Positions 1-9,100 of a stretch of DNA of 20,556 bases are shown piece after piece. The stretch spans positions 1 to 20,556 of the forward strand of contig ATSW01015265.1 of the NCBI GenBank assembly GCA_000444245.1. Reading direction: 5' to 3'. The DNA is from Botryllus schlosseri (lineage: Eukaryota; Chordata; Ascidiacea; Stolidobranchia; Styelidae). The translations under genes and the position numbers were made by a program. Below the pieces are notes generated by a model. That model was not told the DNA's origin and did no database searches. It worked only from the letters and a program-made list of their open reading frames with translations. The number at the start of each line of letters is the position of its first letter. Position 1 is the stretch's first letter.

Positions 1-34
1 ATGTAGCCCGCGGGCCACGGGTTGGCCGGCCCTG
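1..34 (-). mobile_element. Terminal inverted repeat of a hAT-like DNA transposon cut by the window edge
   Basis: Read on the minus strand it starts CAGGGCCGGCCAACCCGTGG and continues CCCGCGGGC, the typical hAT end (CAGGGxxGGCxAACC followed by a GC-rich 'cggcccg' stretch). The body lies left of the window. The next 8 bases (atatactg) would be one target-site copy. Confidence 0.65.
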
Positions 35-612
35 ATATACTGTCTACTCAGATTGCAAAAACGAGACTATTCCGTGCTACCAACGGAGCATATCAATATC
101 GAAAGGTTTGGCTATCCAGCATTGGTCATTTTTTTGGCCAAGGTTTTGTCGCTGCTATTATGTTTTGGCACAGCATTTCATCAGCGGTTTGCTGGCCAAA
201 ACTTTACGTCTTCATGTGTCCCGACGCAGAACGGTTTGGCGTCGAAATGAAGGAGTCTCACAGGCCCGAACTCGCTCGTTGCACATCGCGATACACTAGT
301 TCATCCCAAGGGTCTTCGACCATGTGCTGCAGAAAAACCAGTCGGACAAATCTTATCATGAAGTCCCATGATAGAGCCATATTGTTTGCGAGTGTCGCGT
401 ATTGGCTACAGTAGCCTACCTAACACAGTGACCTTGGATATGTAAAAACCATCGCAGGATTTTTCGCAATATATTCAACAAATATTACATAAATATTAGC
501 TCTAGCACAGTGTCGACCCAAAATTATACTTTTTGCAGTCCATACTTTAACGACCTTTGAAGGGGTAAAAATTTAACTTGCAAATGTGAGTCTCATTGAA
601 TAGTATTTTCAA
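35..612. other. No gene recognised
   Basis: Open frames exist at 22-414 but show no family motifs, no splice structure and begin inside a transposon end. AT-rich intergenic sequence otherwise. A 13-base direct repeat (caaatgtgagtct) at 582-594 recurs at 1188-1200 on the far side of the foldback element. Confidence 0.6.
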
Positions 613-1048
613 TGTATATCAACAATCGTATCACAAAATATGACGTCACCTGCATGAACTTTCGAATGACAGAGCGTTCAAGGTACTATTTTAAGGTCGT
701 ACACGAACTCTTTTGTTGACAGAGTTTGGGTTGGTGTATTTGAAAAGCTCACCCTCAACTCATCCACTTAAGCTTGATGCTGACCAATCAAAGGCCAATA
801 ATTCTGCCATCGACAAACATCTGTTAGATAATCCGATTTGTGCGAATAATTATCGATACCAACAGAGGGAGGGGCCGTTCACACTTCCATTTGCGTGCCT
901 TTATGTCGACTTTTCTCAAAATACATCAACCCAAATTCTGTCAACAAAAGGAGTTCGTGTACCACCTGAAAATAGTACATTGAACGCTCTCTCAATCGAA
1001 ATTTCATGCTGGTGACGTCATATTTTGTGATACGATTGTTAATATACA
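613..1048. mobile_element. Foldback/MITE-type element with about 135-bp inverted arms
   Basis: The left arm (613-747) and the reverse complement of 914-1048 match closely from TGTATATCAACAATCGTATC, through the ACAAAATATGACGTCACC block, to the TTTGTTGACAGA segment. The arms enclose about 165 bp without a transposase. Target duplication is unclear (TA-rich edges, perhaps TA). A solo arm of the same family lies at 17052-17098. The ORF inside (713-1015) is read across both arms and is not a gene. Confidence 0.85.
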
Positions 1049-1230
1049 AGAATGTTCTTTCCAGTTCTCTACTAGTTGCTGACGATTACCCCTGACGAGT
1101 GTCAGCCGAAAATATTCGGGTTCATTTCAACATGAATATATACTACTCAATTGTATATTGAAGTTCTGTACCTGCGAGAAGCTCTTCAAATGTGAGTCTG
1201 TAATGATGGCCCCTCGTGCTGATGATTGTT
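1049..1230. repeat. Dispersed repeat, related to 14940-15000 in reverse
   Basis: About 1070-1145 (gttgctgacgattacc, gacgagtgtcag, gaaaatatt, ttcatttcaa) matches the reverse complement of 14940-15000. A similar block (cacacgtcaggggtttgtttcaatatgaac) occurs near 15160. Family not identified. Confidence 0.55.
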
Positions 1231-1897
1231 AAGCGAAAGAAAGCAGAAAGCCAACTTGACGTCATTTTTTCAGCCTGTCGCAGGCTCAGACAGGCAGATA
1301 AGGCCTACTGTCACTACATCAGCTTCCAAACCAGGATTTTGGTTACCTAATGATTATGTTTTGTTGCGCCGATATATATATAAATGTAAGACCTTGGTAG
1401 CTTTCACACTCTATTTAACCTCCAATTCCGCATGAATATAACTTTATTAGTTACACGAGCTTTTGGAGCGCTGCTTCTTCATCAGGTGTTAAAGCGAAAG
1501 TAACGTAATAAAATAACGTAAAAAAGAAATGATATTGCGAAAATATCAATTCACTACGGCTTGTGAGAGCTACGATTAGAGGTGCGTCGTAAGTTGAACA
1601 AGTTTTTACAATTGCTTCGCAACTACAAAAGATACACTTTCCTTGAATTTCCTATCGTGTTTATTTGAATCATTCCACGTCAGAAAAATTAACCATTATT
1701 ATTCACAATTTTCATTCGCACTCATCCGGATTTTCATTCGCAGCACCTTCGTCATTCGCACTGCAATTTTTTTCGTTCGGACAAGTGCGATCCGTCACAC
1801 AGGTTTCGTGTTCTTATAGTTGGCAAATCTAGTGATTTTTCACGAACCTCGAGATGCAACACGTACTGGTCATAGCTGCGTTGTGAAGGCTATATGC
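1231..1897. other. No gene recognised; contains a dispersed-repeat signature
   Basis: Around 1450-1490 the minus strand reads acctgatgaagaagcagcg then ctccaaaagctcgtgtaac. This 'tgatgaag..gcgctcc.aaagctcgtg' phrase is a common signature of dispersed retroelement or SINE ends in many animals, recalled rather than searched. The rest is AT-rich with no coding signal. Confidence 0.4.
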
Positions 1898-2392
1898 CAG
1901 GGGTGGCCAACCTTTTCGGCCAAAGGACCACATGAGTTTTACGAACCTTTGCGCAGGCAACTTGAATGTTGATAACGTTATTTTAGTCGTCCGATTGGAG
2001 AGAACCGAATTAGGTAACATTGAAAACAAGACTTTTATTACTAAGCTTTAAAATTGATAACAATTATGTCATGAAAACTCCGTGTGCAACTGTACAGTGT
2101 GCAGTCATGCCCATGCAAATGTTTCATCGCCGACGATCTCACTTCGAGCGCACAAGCGAAGTCGCATGTTGGACGACACGTTATCTCCTAATTGCGAGTA
2201 TAGTTAGACTCAATTCTGTGAATTACCCGTATTTATAATTTCAAGGAGGGGCCCCAATACTAAATGCAAGAAATCGAGTGACAATAAATCATGCGAAGTG
2301 CTAAGAAAAATTTGAAGTCAAATACATCTGCTACGCGATATTCTACTTTATGGTCATATACGAAGATCTGTGATAAACGTGGCGGGCCCCTG
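1898..2392 (+). mobile_element. hAT-like non-autonomous element (right end uncertain)
   Basis: The left end CAGGGGTGGCCAACCTTTTC, followed by a 'ggccaaaggaccacatgag' stretch, is a typical hAT terminus. The proposed right end at 2383-2392 (cgggcccctg) pairs only over the first six or so bases, and I see no clean 8-bp target duplication. No transposase motif is visible. It ends just before the left edge of duplication unit 1. Confidence 0.45.
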
Positions 2393-3005
2393 GCTACGCC
2401 AATGCGGCGAAACCACTGAGCTATATAAACAATGTTGCATTACATTGATGCTGATAAAATTTGCACATACCATTCTGTAGTTTTACAGATAAACTTATTG
2501 CTATAGTACTATTATCACTTAGGAACATGTTGATAATAATCAAAAAATGATACACTTTTATCGCTGACATAGAAAAACATCAACATATGAAATTTTTCTG
2601 TATGATGAGCCTTCATGGATAATTGAAAAGTAAGAGCATTAGAATTTGATACCGACACACATGAGAAAGAAATCAAGGAAACTCAACAATATTGCTTTTA
2701 CGAGACATATATACCGTTAATACATTTGAAGAAATACCCGACGTTAATACACCCGCGCACTGACACTCAAATAGATTTAAAAAAACACCGCAATATTCGA
2801 TACCAGAAAAAGGCTTCAAAACTTTAAATCAAGTCGTTTGATGATTAAACGTACGACAATAAGCAACACAAATCACTATCGCACGGAACTATCACCAAAT
2901 TCTCTATTTTGTGAAATGGTAGCCAGACACTCGCCGAAATCATTGAAAAAGCGGTCGTAGCACAGATCTCGATTTTACCCAGCTGAAACATCTATCTTGG
3001 TACTG
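2393..3005. other. 3' flank / 3' UTR of copy 1 tail
   Basis: No gene. From about 2430 it is homologous to 12810-13426 downstream of copy 2, so the 3' untranslated and flanking region was included in the duplication. Similarity falls off gradually with many small indels, unlike the conserved exons. Confidence 0.6.
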
Positions 3006-3137
3006 TCAACAGTCATATCCGTCGACAGCGGCGGATTGGACGGTACGGGTGAACATCGCAGTGGCGGAGGTAGGCCTGGCTTGCCCGGACGAAACGGCTT
3101 TCAACAAATATTCCCGCCCGCCATTAGTCATCCACAC
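3006..3137 (-). CDS. MYO6: Copy 1 last exon: C-terminus and stop
   Basis: It is 132 bases long after acceptor tttcctcag, reading [20 protein letters not shown] then [23 protein letters not shown] and TGA. QARPT-ATAM is the last conserved block of myosin VI. The protein then continues about 15 residues, longer than the vertebrate end (AMLQSLLK). These final residues differ from copy 2 more than any other part of the exon. I see no convincing AATAAA on this strand soon after the stop. Confidence 0.9.
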   Translation of the reverse strand: MWMTNGGREYLLKAVSSGQARPTSATAMFTRTVQSAAVDGYDC

Positions 3138-6100
3138 CTGAGGAAATGCGGAGTAAACGTTGCAGGGCGATAAACAGCCAATAAACTATCGATAAGCTTG
3201 ATATCAAATCTTGGAGCTGTATAAAGCTATCCAAGTATGAAGTACTATTACTTAGAAGTGGATCGTATCCATTACCTAAGACAGTGTGAAGGTTTCGAAA
3301 GGATTCGACTTTTTTTCACGTCAGTGTCTCTTAAATGCGCGGGAAACAAAATGCAGCAGAAATACAGTTAGCTTCAAGTCATCCAACATTTCAATAAAAC
3401 TGTATCATACTGATACAACCAGGACAACATTACACATCCATAAGGTAGTTGATATGAATTTATGAGAGCATATCATTTTTGAAAAATAATAAGGGGTGCC
3501 ACTTGACAAAGCGAAATGGCACCACAAGACATACCAAGTCATAAGACATAGGCAATGGTCCATCGAGCCCCGGTTTCCGATTGTTCAGCCAAATAAAACT
3601 ATCACGTGTGTAATGCCAATTTATATATACAGCTACCCTCACTTTTTTGATGTCATGATGCACGGGGCAGGGAAATTTATACCGAAACATATTAATATGT
3701 CACATCGTCGCAAAACCAATATCAAGATCAAATCCGAGTAGGCCGTTCGGCGCTATCTAGATTCTAGAAACCACACTACATACCTGTTCGAACTCTTGGG
3801 CCAAAATTTCCGCGCCTTTCTTTCGGGAGAGTCCAGTTTCTTCGAGCGTCAACTCACAAATCTGCATGTCGTCTTTTCCTGAAGATAGAGATATCGCCGG
3901 TAATTGCCGTTGATATACTATACACTGGAAAAAAGGGATTGCACTGGAGGAGATTCAGATAAAGACTTATACCCATTACGAGTTCATTTGATATGCAAAC
4001 TAAAGGCAAGTGGTGATTAATTTCGAATGACTTTTGATAACGAATTCATGACGGTCCAATTGTTATCATAGTGTGGCATATTACATCCAGAGCCTTCTAA
4101 TTAGTGCTGGCAATTCAAAAAATAGGTCGCGTATCAACTTAACAGATTTAAACAATCCATTTCTAGTACCGAACTTCGTAATTACAAGAAACTCTACCTT
4201 CATATTGTTAAAGCGGCACTGCGTAGTAAATTTGATGTGGTCTCAAATTGAAGCAGATATCGAAAAAGTTTTTTGGGCCGCAACCATTTTCTTCCAGTCC
4301 AGCTGCCGCGGTTATGTGTCATCGTTACTTGACCTGTTGTGAAATTCCTGGCGCGATATCTTCACTGTCGCACTTGCTCAGCGTGATTAGGCAGTCATGC
4401 AGCTGTCTAATCACAGCTTGAAAATCACAACTGTATGAATAGCTTTGCATCAATATATAACTATAATGGCATCTCAGTATCAGTCAACTGACCAATATTG
4501 CAGACAACCTTCAGACACAAATCCTCCTGACTGAACATCGTCCATTGAGCGCCGGTACCGTCCGCCTACTTAACGTAACTAAACCGCTGTGGTGGGTAAG
4601 ACATAATTCCTTCATAATATCGGCTGACAACTATCCAAAATTCATTCTTTGAGGGACTGTCGTGTTGAGCAAGTGCGACGATGAAGATTTTCAGAAATTT
4701 TGCAATAAGTGAAGCAACGATGACGCGCAGCCGCGGCAGCTTGACTGGAACAGCCCATACCCAAAATTCATTTGATTGCAGCTCCACTACGGTGGCTTTG
4801 TGAAGAAAATGGCTGCTACCGAAAAAAAAAATTTCGATCTGTTTTTCAATTTGAGACCGCATCATTTTTAGAGCGCAGCGCCCCTTTAATTAATTCACGA
4901 AAACCTATTTGACTGACTCTTATTAGCAGTGAATGTAAGAAATACAGTGAATCACATTTGAAAATGAAGGCAAGCAACAACACAGAAAATTAGTGAAATA
5001 TTCCAAGTGTATCGTCACTCTTTGCGGTTACAGAGAATCGGTGAAAGCCAGGACATTAGATTATTTACTTATCGAGCTCAGGGTGAGTAAGAAAGTAGCA
5101 ATACCAGTTCAACATGCATACACAGGAAATACAAATTTACAGCATTTTTACCAAGTGAGCTCCTTCAGCAGTCATGAATCATTCCAACAGTACCGTTTCC
5201 TTTGGAGCAGTAGTTGTGTAATGAAACCCGACCTAATTGGTTAAATCAACTTACCGGCAACAAGGAAGAGAGGAGCCCTGTCTGGGTGCAGTTCCATCTG
5301 CCTAGCTACATAGTCACCGTCGAAATGTGCACACCACCAACCACGTTTCACAAGGGATGCGTCGACGTTCTGATCCCCGGGCCGGATGAATGGGATTCGG
5401 AAGTATCTCTGAGCGCGGTTGACCTGGGCCGGATTCTCCACGGTGGCACGACCTTGAGTCATAGCTGTCGATTCGGTATCTCGATGTAAAAAAAAAACTA
5501 GATTTATCCAAATGCTTAATGATGCTGAAAAGAAGGCTTGGGATAGCTTTGCAGATGTGGTGATTGGGTTCCTGGTTATGATAACTATGCCGAACTCGTT
5601 GCCAATTTGTTAAAGTCGTATGAAAACATGGGGTGCAGGATGTCTATTAAACTACATATGCTTGATGCTCACTTGGACGAGTTCAAAGATAACATGGGAG
5701 CTTATTCAGAAGAACAAGGGGAGCGATTGCATCAAAGCATAAAAGATTTTGAGATGAGACACCAAGGGCAATATGATGAAAGCATGATGGGAGATCATTT
5801 CTGGGCCTTGATGCGGGAAAGTAGAGATGTAGAGTATAGAAGAAAATCCAGTAAAACATCCCATTTTTAATAATTTTATACTCGAACTGTTTTAGCCTGA
5901 ACAATTTATTTAGTTTTGCATTTAACATTGATTCGGATACAGTTAATACAGTTATGTGCAAATTCCCATGTACCATGTACCAGCGATCAAAGACAGTTTG
6001 ATAAATATCAATTTTCTATAGGATAACTCAGTATAACCATTCACAATATTGCACATACAAACGAATTCAAAAAATCACTCTCCCAACCACAAAATCAAAG

Positions 6101-9100
6101 TTTGGAATGAACTATATTGATTTTTGGAAGTTTCTAGGTGAGAGTGATCAGGAAATATTAATTAGAACCCGGGAACAAAAATCGTGTTACACGGTGTAAT
6201 AACTACAGTAACACTGAACACGTTCTCTGACTGGTACCTTTTACGCTTGCAATTCATAACGGTCTGAATGGATAGGAATGCTAATATTAGAAAGATAACG
6301 CGCTAGAAATAAACCTAATACATTAGCAAGTCGCGATCGCTTGAATATAGTTTGTAGGTGCATTATGTGGCAGCTACCCTGTTTGATACATGCAGCACAA
6401 CACCACTCACGTACATGGAAATGATCAGCAGATCAGCAGATCTCGAGTGACAAAGACCGATTGTTGCGGCAGCAAATTTGAAATCATTTTATGTATCATT
6501 GACTTTGTGGCTGAATTCAATGTCACTTTACCGTTATGACATCATAATTAGTGATACTTGTATACTCGGCTCAATACTCGACTTCTAATCTAATCACTTA
6601 TAGGCACTCGATTTTCCAAGTCCTGCTTGCCATGCTTTTGCAAACGAAACGTATTCTACTTTCGTCTTGATAGGAATATACTGAATGTGGCCTGCGGTGA
6701 GAAACGATGGGTAACGCACCTCACCTTCTTGCAGGAATTGCTGCAGAGCTCACTGTTCCTTTGTACTCTATTTCACCCAACCAACAAACGACTGGACCAC
6801 CTCACCTTCCTGCAGTAATTGCTGCGGCCCCCGCTGTTCCTTGGCGCCCTTTCTGGCTGCGTTTCTCGCCTTCCAATTGTTATAAACTTTCAACCGACGA
6901 TGAAACTCTTCTTTGCAAGCTTCCAACAATTTGAAATCTGAGTTGGAAAACAATTGTGTCACAGAGGCGCCGTCACCGATACGAACTGTGGCTACCTACC
7001 AGTTGAGGTATTTATGGTGTCCCGTAATTTCGCGTGGTTCCAAACGGATAAATTCCATTCCACTGGATCAATTTCTGTGTTGGGAAATACTCGTGTACCT
7101 GTGCCCAGTATTGGAATCAAGACATATTACATTTTGGAAGTACGAGGCATGATTCAAGTTATTGCATTTTGCAAAACGATTGAAGTACAGATCAAGTCAC
7201 TATTAATTCTGAATCGAGTAATAAATATCGAGGTAATTATATCACCCTGGTCCAAGAGGGAGATTCGGCGAAGGCGAATACTGCCTGCGAGTTACACACT
7301 GTCTGGTGGACGAATGAGGATAAGTGACACTAGGTCACTGCGAAGATTTTTAACTGTCACCATGTAGTTGCATAGTCTGCGAAACCAGGGAAGTAGATAA
7401 GTTAGCAAGAGATGGCAAAAGGCTTCCATACCCATTCAATTTGACAATGCCGTTTGAGCTAAAAATCAAGGGTTATGCAGGTTTCAACGGATTCCCTATT
7501 TAGACATGTAAATGGAGCATTGGATTTACTTGAACTGTGCGCTGAGCTATCAGGCCAATTTGCTGAGCTTGCGGCTATCGCACGTGCCTTTTCAATCTGT
7601 AGCTCTGCAAATCGAATTTCCGCCTTTGCCAATTGAATTTCAGCTGAAACGATGCGTTCCCTAGCATTCAATTCCAGTGTTTTCGCTGACATTGAAGATG
7701 CTGTAACAGATGGATGAGACTAGACATAATTCAATTTTCATAGTTTTATGCAGAAGATTCCAGATAATTTTGTTGAAAATATTTTATAACTTTGATTGGT
7801 CATTTTCTTTAGAATAACTTTTAAAACCCTGAGTAATAGAATGTTGAAGTCTTCCAATCCAGCAATTGAATTTTGCCACCAGATGAGCAATTATAGAAAC
7901 GCAGCCGATATATAATTCTCAAGTTCATTCATAAGTACCATAACCTTCAGCATGTGGGACTCCGCCTCCTCATTGTTAAGTAGTGCTGTCAATTCCAGAG
8001 CTGTACCGGTATCTGACATGGTAATAGTTTCTGTCAGTTGATTATTAGTTGATATTTCCAACTTGGAACAGGCAACCCAATAGAACAGTTACTTTGTTAC
8101 TTGGCAGGCAATAATGTTTCGGTATATATCAGGGGGGGCCAACTTTTATGCTATTCACGGCCGCATTTCGATAACTTATGTAGCCTACGGCCGCACTCCA
8201 GGGCATGTCCCAAATGAACTAACCTATGTCAACTGTCGAAGTCCATTTCCGGTGAACTAACCTACTTTTCATATCGGCATATTGCGAGTGGTCATGTTAT
8301 GAACAATTACTGGGATTCGTGATGGTCGTGTAGGCCAGGGAAAAACATTTTTTCTAGATTCACGAATGAATTTCATTTCACATTCGGTATTACTATCAAA
8401 TATTAATCCGTTTTCAGCCCAGGTGATCAGAGTCACCTGACGAGTTGATGGAGGGAGCGAGTTCAAAAATTTAGGATTGTCGGTATAGTGGAAAGATATT
8501 GGAATCGCCCAACGCGCCAGAAAAAATTTCTTTCATAAGGAGCACACGACTCCAAGTTGGTATTTGTACACGGGGTGCATAATTTTCCTCTGCTGTTTAC
8601 ATCTGTACTGTGCGGCTCAGATTGTAAAGGACGCTGCTATATTGAGATCTAGCGCGAAGAAAATTCCAAGATCAATCAAAATCTCTGAAAAATTCGGTAG
8701 TCCATTCGTATATCCAATTTGCATGACGACGGCCGCTAACACAAACTAATTGAAATACGTGTCGACGACCACACAAATTTACTGCAACGTACGACCGCAG
8801 GTTGGCCATGCCTGGTTTACATGCAAGACTCGTTAGAATGAGGCAACTCCTAAGACTGTCTCTTTGTTTGATAACCGTAGCCTCACATAAAAATGTGTGG
8901 GATACCAAATTTAGTACCAATGGAACACAATAAATAAAAACAAACAAAACAACAGTTTACTGACAATCAAAGTAATAAATTAAAATTAAATAAAGCCTGC
9001 TGGTAATCACTACACCATGCTCGCCATCGCATCCAAGGAAACATGAGGCCGACAGAAAATAAAATCAGCCGATCGGGCGTGTGAAATCTGTCAGGTATGA

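Noticed and set aside
22-414. Longest left-hand ORF (about 130 codons, plus strand)
   Set aside because: Starts at a TTG inside a hAT terminus, has overlapping frames of similar length, and shows no motif or splice structure.
713-1015. 100-codon ORF on the plus strand
   Set aside because: Lies across the arms and centre of a foldback element; openness is due to the inverted arms.
3460-3690. Minus-strand ORF in the last intron of copy 1
   Set aside because: The homologous copy 2 intron is similar in DNA but not as a conserved frame, so it is intron sequence.
4566-4865. 99-codon minus-strand ORF
   Set aside because: Entirely within the TTAA-flanked foldback element and related to its opposite arm; no transposase motifs.
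8269-8466. Minus-strand ORF that looks protein-like
   Set aside because: Inside the hAT-like element, no recognised domain, and no splice signals tying it to the myosin tail.
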